A stretch of DNA of 64,000 bases from Paratissierella sp033809995 (GTDB taxonomy: Bacteria > Bacillota > Clostridia > Tissierellales > Tissierellaceae): the NCBI GenBank assembly GCA_033809995.1, contig JAPXKQ010000004.1, positions 18,412-82,411 of the forward strand, given 5' to 3'. Positions 26,612 to 35,039 of the stretch are shown here, in pieces. The position numbers were made by a program, and so were the translations under genes. The notes beneath the pieces are model-generated. The model was not told the DNA's origin. It saw only the letters and a program-made list of their open reading frames with translations, and did not search any database. Position 1 is the first letter of the stretch. Each line of letters opens with the position of its first letter.

Positions 26612-27541
26612 TTGATTAAAAACAAACTATTAACAACCAATATTGGGGATGACAGTATCAGTATAATAGATATTAATTCGCCAAATAACACTATAAACAT
26701 TTATCTTAAGGACCTAAAGTATAAAAATGGAGGTTTTATGGCTAATCTAATTAGGCGAAAAATGGGACCATTAGATTTAGTAGTAGATGAGGCTTTAAAT
26801 TTATTTGTTTTAAACTCTTATGACGAATCTGTAATAAAGGTAGACTTAGATAGTGGTACTATCAATAAAATAGCAAGCGTAGGCAAAAATCCTGTTTGCA
26901 TCAGGATATTCAATGAAAAGATTTATGTTTTAAATTGTGATTCAAATTCTCTATCAATAATAGATAAGAAAACTAACGAATTAATAGAAGAGATATATCT
27001 TGGTGAAAAACCTACCGATTTACAGATTGATGAAATTGAAAATAAATTATATATAACAAATTCAAATCAAAATAGCATCACAATCTTGAATTTATTTGAT
27101 TTGACAATGGAAAATATAAAATTAAATAGTCAACCCATAAGAATAATAATAGATAAAGAAGATATATATGTCCTATCATATTTAAACAATGGTATTACCA
27201 ATTATAGTGCGTTGTCAACTATCAATAAAACATTTAATAAAATAACTTGTAAAAATATCAAAGGAATTTATATTGATTTTATAAAAGTAGAAGGAAATTT
27301 ATTTTTATTATCAAATCCAGAAGATGGTTATTTATATAAATTTAATAATAACAAAGGAGAATTGAAAAGATATATTTTCTTAGGAGGTATGCCCAATAGA
27401 ATGGAATTTGACTATGGTAGGAATTATCTATATGTCACTGATTTACTTAACAATTATATACAATTTATTGATTTAGAAAAGTCTACGATAACAGATAAAA
27501 TAAGAGTAGGAAAAGATCCCCAGGGTATTATCCTACTCTAA
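26612..27541 (+). CDS. YncE/YVTN-type beta-propeller protein
   Basis: This 309-aa protein has repeating blades of about 40 residues with YVTN-like strands: NLFVLNSYDESVIKVDL, KIYVLNCDSNSLSIIDK, KLYITNSNQNSITILNL and NYLYVTDLLNNYIQFIDL. No signal peptide or membrane segment is seen, so it is probably cytoplasmic or spore-associated. The start is TTG 26612 after GGGGGTG. Related clostridial proteins are usually annotated YncE-family with no known function. Its stop overlaps the convergent DUF4364 gene by 4 bp. Confidence 0.82.
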   Translation: MIKNKLLTTNIGDDSISIIDINSPNNTINIYLKDLKYKNGGFMANLIRRKMGPLDLVVDEALNLFVLNSYDESVIKVDLDSGTINKIASVGKNPVCIRIFNEKIYVLNCDSNSLSIIDKKTNELIEEIYLGEKPTDLQIDEIENKLYITNSNQNSITILNLFDLTMENIKLNSQPIRIIIDKEDIYVLSYLNNGITNYSALSTINKTFNKITCKNIKGIYIDFIKVEGNLFLLSNPEDGYLYKFNNNKGELKRYIFLGGMPNRMEFDYGRNYLYVTDLLNNYIQFIDLEKSTITDKIRVGKDPQGIILL

Positions 27542-28071
27542 CCCTCATTAATAAATATATTAATAATATTTTGATATATTTTATTTGGGTTGTCCCTCCA
27601 TAATTTGCATATGGACTCTGCTTCTTCTCTTGTAGGGACTTCTAAATATAGACTAAACAAGGTATCATCATTTTCAACAAGCTTTAAATTGATATTATAT
27701 TGGTTATTTTCTTTTTTAAATAAATCAGCTACTATTTGGGTTTCTCTTTTTAAAATTTTTTCTTGGAGTTTAAATTCCTTTAAAATATCTTCCTTAATAC
27801 TTAAAGGGATTTTATTTTCAAAAAGCTCAAGGGTTTTTTCACCTTTTTCAAGTATTCTATATCTATTGACATTATTTTCACTAGCTATTTCCATAAATTC
27901 TCCTCTAATTAACTCACCTAGGTATTGCTGAAAAAGGAAATAATTAATAAAATTTTTACTTAGAATAAACTCCGATAATTCATTGTTTGTAAAGTTTTTA
28001 GGAGAAGTTTTAATAATATACAATATTAATAATTTATTTTGAGCAACATCCTCACTATTGTTAGAAAACAT
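27538..28071 (-). CDS. DUF4364 family protein (winged-helix-like)
   Basis: This 177-aa protein starts at ATG 28071 behind GAGGTGA; further in-frame codons upstream lack a ribosome binding site. The N-terminal part (NKLLILYIIKTSPKNFTNNEL, then FLFQQYLGELIRGEFM, then YRILEKGEKTLELF) reads like a winged helix of the PadR/MarR type. It matches the DUF4364 family of Clostridia. A regulatory role is inference. The 3' end overlaps the beta-propeller gene by 4 bp, with no terminator between. Confidence 0.82.
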   Translation of the reverse strand: MFSNNSEDVAQNKLLILYIIKTSPKNFTNNELSEFILSKNFINYFLFQQYLGELIRGEFMEIASENNVNRYRILEKGEKTLELFENKIPLSIKEDILKEFKLQEKILKRETQIVADLFKKENNQYNINLKLVENDDTLFSLYLEVPTREEAESICKLWRDNPNKIYQNIINIFINEG

Positions 28072-28109
28072 AAATTCACCTCTTTGATTAATTATAATAA
28101 TTATAACAT

Positions 28110-28142
28110 AAAAAATAGAGAAGTGGATATCCACTTCTCTAT
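28110..28142 (-). terminator. Terminator of the SASP gene
   Basis: A 26-bp perfect palindrome (arms TAGAGAAGTGGAT / ATCCACTTCTCTA) has T6 on its minus-strand 3' side. It lies between the SASP stop and the start of the DUF4364 gene. Confidence 0.8.
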
Positions 28143-28151
28143 AATTTAATG

Positions 28152-28355
28152 CTATTTACCAGCCATTTGTCTTTGAGCACTTTCTACCAATCTTTTTACC
28201 ATATATCCACCAACATAGCCATTTGTTCTAGAAGGTAATTCCCCTTTGTCTATATTATCATAATTTGATAATCCTAGCTCGTTGGCTATTTCAAGTTTTA
28301 ATTGGTTTAAAGCTTCTCTAGCCTCAGGAACTACTATTCTATTATTATTAGCCAT
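28152..28355 (-). CDS. Alpha/beta-type small acid-soluble spore protein
   Basis: This 67-aa DNA-binding protein saturates spore DNA and protects it. The family signature is present in order: VVPEAREALNQLKLEIANELG (which includes the GPR protease site region EIANELG), then GELPSRTNGYVGGYMVKRLVESAQRQM. ATG 28355 has GGAGGCTAAC upstream on the minus strand. It is monocistronic with its own terminator. Forespore (sigma-G) expression is expected from the family; the promoter was not resolved. Confidence 0.97.
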   Translation of the reverse strand: MANNNRIVVPEAREALNQLKLEIANELGLSNYDNIDKGELPSRTNGYVGGYMVKRLVESAQRQMAGK

Positions 28356-28528
28356 TATGTTAGCCTCCTTTGCAGCAACATTTTTGTTGCTGTAATCATA
28401 ATATAACCGAAAAAGTAGATTAATAAACTGGTAATTAATTTACTTAATGTAAGATTTTTAAAACTTTAAAATTGTAATAATATTTTTTAAAAAGAATAAT
28501 TATTATATATATTGAGGAGGTAATATGG

Positions 28529-29293
28529 ATGAGAAGATATAATAATAATCATTTTTTATTAAGAATTGGCATTGTACTTTCTATATTTTTTGTAGGTTTA
28601 ATAGTTTTATTCATAGACAACAATATGGCAAATGTTGTATTTGCACCTACCAAGGAATTGCCTATTTATAGTGTAGACAGAGATGATAAAAAAATAGCAA
28701 TCTCCTTTGATGCAGCCTGGGGTGATGAATTTACAAAGGATATATTGGATACACTAGATAAATACAAAGTAAAATCTACTTTCTTCCTAGTTGGCTTTTG
28801 GGTTGATAAATATCCTGATAATGTAAAAGAAATCGTTGCAAGAGGTCATGAAATTGGGAACCATTCAACTAAACATCCTGACATGACAAAGCTATCAAGG
28901 GAACAAATAGCCAGTGAGCTAACAATAACTGATAAAAAAATTTTTGAATTAACAAATAAAAAACCGATACTTTTTAGACCTCCCTTTGGTGCATATAATG
29001 ATAATGTTATACAGGTTGCAAGAGAACTAGGGTATTATACTATTCAATGGGATATAGATTCATTGGATTGGAAGGAGTTTGGTGTTGAGCCTGTTGTTGA
29101 TCGAGTTGTAAAAAATGTGAGTAGTGGCTCTATAGTCTTATTTCATAATAATGCAAAATATATAAAAGAATATTTACCTATAGTAATAGAAAGATTGCAA
29201 TCAAAAGGATTTGAAATCGTACCAATTTCAGAGCTAATATATAAAGATAATTTTGAGATGGATAACAATGGGAGACAAATCTACTTAAAATAA
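28529..29293 (+). CDS. Polysaccharide deacetylase, PdaB-like sporulation type
   Basis: This 254-aa protein has one N-terminal membrane helix (about 10-30) and a NodB-type deacetylase domain. Motifs in order are AISFDAAWGDE (catalytic and metal Asp), GHEIGNHSTKHPDM (metal His pair), ILFRPPFGAYND and SIVLFHNNAKYI. The opening strand SFDAAWGDEFT is characteristic of PdaB, needed late in Bacillus sporulation for spore peptidoglycan. The ATG at 28529 is eight bases after GAGGAGG. A second ATG at 28525 is out of frame. Confidence 0.92.
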   Translation: MRRYNNNHFLLRIGIVLSIFFVGLIVLFIDNNMANVVFAPTKELPIYSVDRDDKKIAISFDAAWGDEFTKDILDTLDKYKVKSTFFLVGFWVDKYPDNVKEIVARGHEIGNHSTKHPDMTKLSREQIASELTITDKKIFELTNKKPILFRPPFGAYNDNVIQVARELGYYTIQWDIDSLDWKEFGVEPVVDRVVKNVSSGSIVLFHNNAKYIKEYLPIVIERLQSKGFEIVPISELIYKDNFEMDNNGRQIYLK

Positions 29294-29305
29294 CGAGGGG
29301 ATAAT

Positions 29306-29944
29306 TTGGATATTAAATCAATATTTTTTGTTGGGATAATAGAAGAAAATGAAATGAGAAATATACTAAAAATAACTGAGGAATTATTTTTATTATCTAA
29401 TTATAAAATTATTTATAAAAATAAAACAAATGATGTTGTTGGATTTTCAAATGGTAATAATATTTTTGTAATTTTTGATTTAATTAGCCCTAATATAAAT
29501 GAAATTAACATCAATGGTTTTTATTTTGATATCGTAGTACATTCATTTACTAATGTTAATGAAAGCTTATTAAACAATGTTGTTTTTAATTCTTGCAGAA
29601 TATGTATAATTAATTCTGACGAAGATAATTGGATGTCATTTGTTAAGGGCTTAAATAATTCAATTGTAATAACCTATGGGTTTAATAGTAAATCCACCTT
29701 AACTATATCAAGTCATAATATTGATCAACATATAGAAGCAAATCTTTATTTACAAAGAGAAATTACTCCCCTTTGTGGAGAAAGAATTGAACCTTTTGAA
29801 TTCTCTTTGGATGTGTACTCAAATCAGAAGGAGTATATATATCCTGTTTTAGCGGCATCAACTTTAAATTTAGTAATTGGGGATGGGTTATTAGCTAAAA
29901 AATCTGAAGAGATAATAAAATTAAAATTGATGAGCTGGGAGTAA
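29306..29944 (+). CDS. Hypothetical protein
   Basis: This 212-aa protein starts at TTG 29306 after GAGGGGA, 12 bp past pdaB, and is probably in the same transcript. I recognise no domain with confidence. The segment NSIVITYGFNSKSTLTISS resembles the C-terminal domain opening of Mur-type ligases, but the P-loop and the rest of that fold are absent. No membrane helix or signal peptide is visible. A terminator overlaps its stop. Confidence 0.72.
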   Translation: MDIKSIFFVGIIEENEMRNILKITEELFLLSNYKIIYKNKTNDVVGFSNGNNIFVIFDLISPNINEININGFYFDIVVHSFTNVNESLLNNVVFNSCRICIINSDEDNWMSFVKGLNNSIVITYGFNSKSTLTISSHNIDQHIEANLYLQREITPLCGERIEPFEFSLDVYSNQKEYIYPVLAASTLNLVIGDGLLAKKSEEIIKLKLMSWE

Positions 29945-29957
29945 CCCAGCCTTTTTT
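29934..29957 (+). terminator. Terminator after the pdaB-like unit
   Basis: The stem GCTGGG-AGTAA-CCCAGC is followed by CTTTTTT. The stop TAA is in the loop. Confidence 0.82.
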
Positions 29958-30027
29958 GATGCATATTTTTATGCTTATGTGAATATTTATAGAAAAAGAA
30001 TATACACAGGAATAAGGAGGGAATTTC

Positions 30028-30699
30028 GTGGATAAGATTATTGATACGAATATGGTAAAGGTTGTTGGAAAAGTGGCAGGTGGCTTAGAATTTAATCATG
30101 ATATGTATGGTGAAAAATTTTATACATTCGATTTGGAGGTACCTAGATTAAGTAACTCTGTGGATATATTGCCAGTATCTATTTCAGAAAGATTGTTAAT
30201 TAATCTTGACTTACCCCTAGGTCAATATGTTATTATTGAAGGACAGTTAAGATCTTATAACAGATATATAGACATGAGCAATAGACTGATACTGACAATC
30301 TTTACTAGGGAAATTTCTATAGCGAATGAAGAGGAATTAAACGAAAGTTTAAGAAGACCTAATGAAATTTATTTAGATGGGTATATATGCAAGGAACCTA
30401 TTTATAGAACTACTCCTTTTGGTCGAGAGATTACAGATATTTTATTAGCGGTAAATAGACCATACAATAAATCAGATTATATTCCATGTATAGCATGGGG
30501 TAGAAATGCTAGATTTTGCGAAAATCTAAACATTGGAGATCATATAAAAGTTTGGGGTAGGGTACAAAGTCGTGAGTATCAGAAGAAGCTTAACTCGGGA
30601 GAAATAGAATCAAAAGTTGCATATGAAGTTTCTATTTCTAAATTAGAATTCTTAGAAAATGAAAACAATAGGATGGAAGTTTATAAACTGGAAGGATAA
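30028..30699 (+). CDS. SSB-like protein with two OB-type halves
   Basis: This 223-aa protein starts at GTG 30028 after AAGGAGGGA. Two similar halves can be read: one around VKVVGKVAGGLEFNHDMYG to YVIIEGQLRSYNRY, the other around NEIYLDGYICKEPIYRTTPFG to HIKVWGRVQSREYQKK. Each has the KVxGxV / GxxIxVxGxxxSR pattern of single-stranded DNA-binding OB folds. This fits clostridial SSB-family proteins distinct from the replicative SSB. No acidic C-terminal tip is present, which argues against the housekeeping SSB. Confidence 0.8.
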   Translation: MDKIIDTNMVKVVGKVAGGLEFNHDMYGEKFYTFDLEVPRLSNSVDILPVSISERLLINLDLPLGQYVIIEGQLRSYNRYIDMSNRLILTIFTREISIANEEELNESLRRPNEIYLDGYICKEPIYRTTPFGREITDILLAVNRPYNKSDYIPCIAWGRNARFCENLNIGDHIKVWGRVQSREYQKKLNSGEIESKVAYEVSISKLEFLENENNRMEVYKLEG

Positions 30700-30707
30700 G
30701 ATAAATA

Positions 30708-30842
30708 ATGGATGCAAAATTTATAATTAGTGTTATAATATTTATAATACTTATTAGTCTACAGTACACACTTAATCAGATTTTAAAAGAAATTAAAGAA
30801 ATTAAAAACTATTTAAAAAGAAACTCCAAGGACTTAATGTAA
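30708..30842 (+). CDS. 44-aa single-pass membrane miniprotein
   Basis: This small ORF begins with ATG at 30708, with GAAGGA about ten bases upstream overlapping the end of the SSB-like gene. It encodes a hydrophobic segment IISVIIFIILISL, then a charged amphipathic tail LKEIKEIKNYLKRNSK. It lies 8 bp after the SSB-like stop and 17 bp before hpt, so it fits an operon of three. No family is recognised. Confidence 0.6.
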   Translation: MDAKFIISVIIFIILISLQYTLNQILKEIKEIKNYLKRNSKDLM

Positions 30843-30859
30843 GGAAAGGGGAGAAAAGG

Positions 30860-31384
30860 TTGGAGGAAAGCAAAAGACAAAGGATTTTATTTGACAGAAA
30901 TGAGATTTCTGAAAGAGTAAAAGAACTAGGAGAAGAAATAAGTCTAAAATATAAGGGCAAAGATTTAGTAGTTATATCTTTGTTAAGGGGTAGCTTTATA
31001 TTTGCTTCTGATTTAGTAAGAGAAATTTCTATACCAGTAGAAATAGATTTTATTACGACAGCCAGTTATGGAGATGAAGAAATATCTTCCGGAATTGTAG
31101 AAATAATTCATGATCTTAGGACAAATATTGAAGGCAAAGAGGTACTTATTGTTGATGATATATGTGATTCAGGTTATACGTTAAAAAAAGTCATTGGACA
31201 TTTAAGTGAAAAAAATCCTAATTCAATAAGTGTATGTGTTATGTTAGATAAACCTAGTAGGAGACAAACAGACTTAACACCTGAATTTATAGGTTATTCT
31301 ATTCCAGATGTTTTTATAGTTGGATATGGACTTAATTATGGAGATTATTACAGGAATATTCCATATATTTTTACCTTTGATTAA
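30860..31384 (+). CDS. hpt: Hypoxanthine phosphoribosyltransferase
   Basis: This 174-aa purine salvage enzyme joins hypoxanthine or guanine to PRPP. The PRPP-binding motif is EVLIVDDICDSGYTL; the flexible loop SYGDEEISSGIVEI and the base-binding FIVGYGLNYGDYYRNIPYI are in place. Length fits the family. The start is TTG 30860 following AAGGGGAGAAAAGG. A terminator follows the stop. Confidence 0.96.
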   Translation: MEESKRQRILFDRNEISERVKELGEEISLKYKGKDLVVISLLRGSFIFASDLVREISIPVEIDFITTASYGDEEISSGIVEIIHDLRTNIEGKEVLIVDDICDSGYTLKKVIGHLSEKNPNSISVCVMLDKPSRRQTDLTPEFIGYSIPDVFIVGYGLNYGDYYRNIPYIFTFD

Positions 31385-31389
31385 AAAAC

Positions 31390-31420
31390 ACACCTACAGA
31401 ACTACTGTAGGTGTATTTAT
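31390..31420 (+). terminator. Terminator after hpt
   Basis: The ten-pair stem ACACCTACAG / CTGTAGGTGT has a 5-nt loop and is followed by ATTTATT. Confidence 0.75.
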
Positions 31421-31440
31421 TATTATTTAAGGAGGGAGCA

Positions 31441-32379
31441 ATGGAAAATCTTAATAGACCAAATATCTTTGAAATAAATTTGTTTTATTTAATATTAGGA
31501 TTTTTATTATTATTTGGAGGTTATTTTGTCCAGAGCAGAGAGGTTTATTCTGGACTATTAATCACAGAGTATATAATAATTTTATTGCCTAATCTATTGT
31601 ATTTAAAGATTAAGGGTTATTCAATAAAAGAAGCAATAAGGTTCAATAAGATTAGTTTAAAACAAATAATTTTTACCGTTTTAATTATAGTATTTTCGTA
31701 TCCTATTGCTGTATTTTTAAATCTAATAGCAATTACAATATTAACCAATTTCACTCCTGTCTCACCCACAACAGTTCCTATACCAACATCAAACGGAGAA
31801 TATTTATTAGGATTATTTGTTGTAGCATTGGCCCCAGGAATTTGTGAAGAGATTATGTTTAGGGGAACTATGATGCTTGGATACGATAAAATGGGATATA
31901 AAAAAAGTATATTCATTACTGCTATTCTATTTGGAATTTTTCATTTTAATATTATGAATTTATTAGGACCAACATTCTTAGGTATTATATTGGGTTTTTT
32001 AGTTTATAAGACCAATTCCATATTATCTTCTATGATTGCTCATACTTTAAACAATGGGATTGCTTTAACAATAGGCTACTTTTTGACTAAATATACTAGT
32101 AATATAGACGAATATATGAATTCAACACCAGTAATATCTGAGCAAATGCAGATGTTAATTTCAATCATATTCTTTGGAGTGCTTACTTTAATTTCAATAG
32201 TAGTAGTAATTTTTTTATTCAAGCATATGCCAACAAGCGAAGTATGCGAATTATCTTATAATATAAATTCTGAAGAGGATTCTATTACTTATAAAGAAAG
32301 TTTTAATAGTGTAAAATACACTCCACTGTTAATTGTATTTTTAACATTTATCTTTCTGAATTTTAGATTACTTTTCTAA
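31441..32379 (+). CDS. CPBP-family intramembrane metalloprotease
   Basis: This 312-aa membrane protein has about eight helices. The ATG at 31441 follows AAGGAGGGAG; a TTG 30 bp upstream lies inside the hpt terminator region and is rejected. The protease signature is EEIMFRGTMM (EExxxR), FGIFHFN and AHTLNNG, as in CAAX prenyl protease 2 / bacteriocin-processing Abi proteins. Targets unknown. It is followed 58 bp later by a small spore protein gene. Confidence 0.92.
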   Translation: MENLNRPNIFEINLFYLILGFLLLFGGYFVQSREVYSGLLITEYIIILLPNLLYLKIKGYSIKEAIRFNKISLKQIIFTVLIIVFSYPIAVFLNLIAITILTNFTPVSPTTVPIPTSNGEYLLGLFVVALAPGICEEIMFRGTMMLGYDKMGYKKSIFITAILFGIFHFNIMNLLGPTFLGIILGFLVYKTNSILSSMIAHTLNNGIALTIGYFLTKYTSNIDEYMNSTPVISEQMQMLISIIFFGVLTLISIVVVIFLFKHMPTSEVCELSYNINSEEDSITYKESFNSVKYTPLLIVFLTFIFLNFRLLF

Positions 32380-32437
32380 AGCATAAATTTATCAATATCT
32401 CCTAATACTAGTAATAGGCTATAGGAGGTAAAATATA

Positions 32438-32626
32438 ATGAAAAATTTAAAAGCAGAAATAATCGAAGATAGTTTAAAATATGAAGTAGCTGAGGAGTTA
32501 GGTCTTCTGGATAAAATACTGAAAGACGGCTGGGCTGGATTAACAGCAAAAGAATCTGGAAGAATAGGTGGACTGATGACTGCAAGAAGAAGGGAGTTAA
32601 AAAGGACAGAGGAGAAAAATGAATAG
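32438..32626 (+). CDS. SspF/alpha-beta-type small acid-soluble spore protein
   Basis: This 62-aa protein begins at ATG after AGGAGGT. The pattern LKYEVAEELGLLDKILKDGW, then LTAKESGRIGGLMTARR, follows the SspF-like branch of alpha/beta SASPs (E-AKELG, DGWGGLT-RE-G--GG). It differs from the SASP at 28152, which has the classic long form. The last 8 bp overlap the following methyltransferase gene. Confidence 0.85.
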   Translation: MKNLKAEIIEDSLKYEVAEELGLLDKILKDGWAGLTAKESGRIGGLMTARRRELKRTEEKNE

Positions 32627-33356
32627 TTATAATGAATTTGCATCTATTTATGATGAGTTAATGAATGATTTTGATTATGAAAAATGGGCTGATTATATAG
32701 AATCAATATATAAATTGTATAAATTAGAGCCTAAAGAAATTTTAGAAATGGCATGTGGTACAGGTAATTTAACATATCATTTGGCAAAACGAGGGTATAA
32801 TCTTGTATCCTTTGACTTATCATCAGAGATGTTAACAAAGGCATACGAAAAATTAAGTAGGTTAAAAAACGTGAAGCTGTTAAACCAGGATATGATTGAT
32901 TTTAATTTAAATAAAAAGTTTGATAGCGTGGTATCCATATGTGATAGTATAAATTACATTGTTGAAGAAGAAGATTTATATTTGACTTTTAAAAATGTGT
33001 ACAACCATTTAAAAGATGGTGGGATTTTTATCTTCGATATAAATTCATTTTATAAATTAAAAGAAATAATAGGGAATAATACTTTTATAGAAGATAGAGA
33101 AAATGTTTTTTATACTTGGCAAAATGAATTTGATAATTATAATAATATATGTAGTTTTTATTTAACGTTTTTTATTAAAGACGGGAAAAATTACTCTAGG
33201 TTTGATGAAGAACATGAGGAAAAAGCTTATAAGGCAGAAGAAATTTTAAACTTATTGAAAAAGGTAGGTTTTAAGAAGGTAGACTATTTTGATTGTTTTA
33301 CATTTGATAAATTAAATCCACAATCAGAAAGAATTAACTTTACAGCCATAAAATGA
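32619..33356 (+). CDS. Class I SAM-dependent methyltransferase
   Basis: This 245-aa soluble protein has motif I in ILEMACGTGNLTYHLAKRGY, the acidic SAM ribose contact in LVSFDLSSEMLTKA, and motif IV-like KFDSVVSICDSINYI. The small-molecule-type fold follows Methyltransf_25/11. ATG 32619 overlaps the SASP-like gene by 8 bp with AGAGGAGAAA upstream, so translation may be coupled. Substrate unknown. Confidence 0.9.
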   Translation: MNSYNEFASIYDELMNDFDYEKWADYIESIYKLYKLEPKEILEMACGTGNLTYHLAKRGYNLVSFDLSSEMLTKAYEKLSRLKNVKLLNQDMIDFNLNKKFDSVVSICDSINYIVEEEDLYLTFKNVYNHLKDGGIFIFDINSFYKLKEIIGNNTFIEDRENVFYTWQNEFDNYNNICSFYLTFFIKDGKNYSRFDEEHEEKAYKAEEILNLLKKVGFKKVDYFDCFTFDKLNPQSERINFTAIK

Positions 33357-33492
33357 AGACTTATATAAGAATATGAGTTGCGAACTAGGGGAATATTAAG
33401 ATACATAACGTAAAACTAGTGAAGAGTTAAGAATTAGTTTATAATATTCATTAGTTAAGGCATCAATCTTATTGTAAAATGGAGGTAAGTTT

Positions 33493-33693
33493 ATGGAAAA
33501 AGGAACAGTCAAATGGTTTAACTCTACAAAAGGTTATGGATTCATATCTTCCACTACTGGAGACGATGTATTTGTACATTTTTCAGCCGTACAGGGAGAT
33601 GGATATAAAACATTGGAGGAAGGACAAGAGGTAGAATTTGAAATAACTCAAGGTGAAAAAGGTCCTCAAGCTACTAATGTTACTAAACTATAA
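33493..33693 (+). CDS. Cold shock protein (CspA family)
   Basis: This 66-aa OB-fold nucleic acid chaperone carries RNP1 as KGYGFI and RNP2 as VFVHF. The opening EKGTVKWFNSTKGYGFI and GPQATNVTKL end are canonical. A 136-bp AT-rich leader precedes it, in line with the long 5' UTRs of csp genes, and GGAGGT lies before the ATG. It ends in its own terminator. Confidence 0.97.
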   Translation: MEKGTVKWFNSTKGYGFISSTTGDDVFVHFSAVQGDGYKTLEEGQEVEFEITQGEKGPQATNVTKL

Positions 33694-33712
33694 TCCTATG
33701 AAAACTTTGTTA

Positions 33713-33738
33713 AAGCCCCTAAAAAGGGGCTTTTTATA
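33713..33738 (+). terminator. Terminator after the csp gene
   Basis: The stem AAGCCCCT-AAAA-AGGGGCTT is followed by TTTA. Confidence 0.85.
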
Positions 33739-33759
33739 TGTAAGAAAGGGGTAAGCAAA

Positions 33760-34638
33760 ATGAATGATTATTTAATTAGAGGCATAGATAGATTAGGCAG
33801 ACTAAGGGTATTTGCAGCTACAACTACAAATTTGGTTGAACATGCTAGGGTTACACACAACACATCACCAACTGCAACTGCAGCTATTGGCAGAGTTTTA
33901 ACAGCAGGTGTTATAATGGGCTCTATGATGAAAAATGAAAAGGATATTTTGACTTTAAAAATATCAGGGGATGGACCTATTGGAACTATACTTGTTGTTT
34001 CAGACAATAAGGGTAATGTTAAGGGTGTAGTAGATCATCCATCAGCAGATGTGCCCAGTAGAAGTGATGGTAAGCTAGATGTTGGTAGACTAGTAGGGAA
34101 AAATGGTGTAGTTACATCAATTATGGACTTGGGATTGAGAGAACCCTATGTAGGGCAAAGTAGTTTGGTATCAGGAGAAATAGCAGAAGACATAGCAAAT
34201 CTTTACCTAGTTTCAGAACAGCAGCCTTCAGCTATTGCATTGGGAGTATTAATAGACAAAGATATATCATGTAAAGCTGCAGGGGGATATTTCATACAAT
34301 TGCTTCCAGGCATTGATGAGGAAGATATTGATAAGATTGAAGAGAAAATAAAAGCTTCACTTCCTATATCTACAATGATAGAGCAGGGATTAACTCCTGA
34401 AGATATTATCATGGAATTATTGGGCGATTTTGATATTGAAATTTTAAACAAAATGGATTTAAACTATAATTGTAATTGCTCAAGGGATAAGATTAGAAAG
34501 GTTCTAATTAGCTTAGGAAGAGAAGAAATTGAAGATATTATAGAAGAAGATGGTAAAGCAGAAGTAGTATGTCATTTTTGCAATACTAAATATCAATTCA
34601 ATAAGGAAGATTTAACTAAAATTTTAGTTGACATTTAA
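33760..34638 (+). CDS. hslO: Redox-regulated chaperone Hsp33
   Basis: This 292-aa cytoplasmic holdase is activated by oxidation and heat. The N-terminal domain starts DYLIRGIDRLGRLRVFAATT. The redox switch near the C-terminus keeps the four zinc cysteines in NCNCSR and CHFCNTKY. Length matches the family. Together with prxU and the selenocysteine glutaredoxin-like gene it adds to the oxidative-stress content of the window, but it is not in the same operon. Confidence 0.96.
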   Translation: MNDYLIRGIDRLGRLRVFAATTTNLVEHARVTHNTSPTATAAIGRVLTAGVIMGSMMKNEKDILTLKISGDGPIGTILVVSDNKGNVKGVVDHPSADVPSRSDGKLDVGRLVGKNGVVTSIMDLGLREPYVGQSSLVSGEIAEDIANLYLVSEQQPSAIALGVLIDKDISCKAAGGYFIQLLPGIDEEDIDKIEEKIKASLPISTMIEQGLTPEDIIMELLGDFDIEILNKMDLNYNCNCSRDKIRKVLISLGREEIEDIIEEDGKAEVVCHFCNTKYQFNKEDLTKILVDI

Positions 34639-34949
34639 ATTTTATTATTGTATACTAACTATTGTGGCTAAGCACAGGAATGACAACAGGTCAAGCAACT
34701 ACCTGAGCTTAAGAGACATTTGATTGCCCAGATACCTTAATCGGTATGGGTGATTGAGAAGTGCCCAGATAGCTCAGTCGGTATGGCCAGAGAGCCCTAA
34801 ACAGGGGTAGCTCAGAAAGCAAGTTTCTGAGTACTACAATTACACAAAATATAAAATTTTGGTAATTGCAGCACTCGTCAGCTAGTCCGCAACTGATATG
34901 TCTGAACAAGGCAACTATCACCTAGTACTGAATTGTATTAGGTACAAAA
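34639..34949 (+). other. Noncoding region with truncated tRNA-Phe 5' copies
   Basis: No protein gene is visible. A stretch of 21 bases identical to the 5' end of tRNA-Phe (GCCCAGATAGCTCAGTCGGT plus A) occurs at 34763-34783. A degenerate copy (GCCCAGATACCTTAATCGGT) sits at 34726-34745. A perfect eight-pair hairpin CTCAGAAA-GCAAG-TTTCTGAG follows at about 34811-34831. Neither copy continues into an anticodon arm. Confidence 0.65.
34763..34786 (+). pseudogene. Truncated tRNA-Phe 5' fragment
   Basis: It matches the acceptor 5' strand and D-arm start of the intact tRNA-Phe at 34950, then diverges. It cannot fold as a tRNA, so it is a remnant or part of another RNA. Confidence 0.55.
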
Positions 34950-35025
34950 GCCCAGATAGCTCAGTCGGTAGAGCAGTAGACTGAAAATCTACGTGTCGCT
35001 GGTTCGATTCCGGCTCTGGGCACCA
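34950..35025 (+). tRNA. tRNA-Phe (GAA)
   Basis: The 76-nt cloverleaf has acceptor GCCCAGA / TCTGGGC with discriminator A and encoded CCA, D-loop AGCTCAGTCGGTAGAGC, anticodon loop CTGAAAA (GAA) on stem GTAGA/TCTAC, and T-loop GGTTCGATTCC. Confidence 0.97.
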
Positions 35026-35039
35026 TTCAAACAATTGGC

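Noticed and set aside
30028..30699. Housekeeping single-stranded DNA-binding protein
   Set aside because: It is longer, has two OB-like halves, lacks the acidic C-terminal tip, and is not between rpsF and rpsR.
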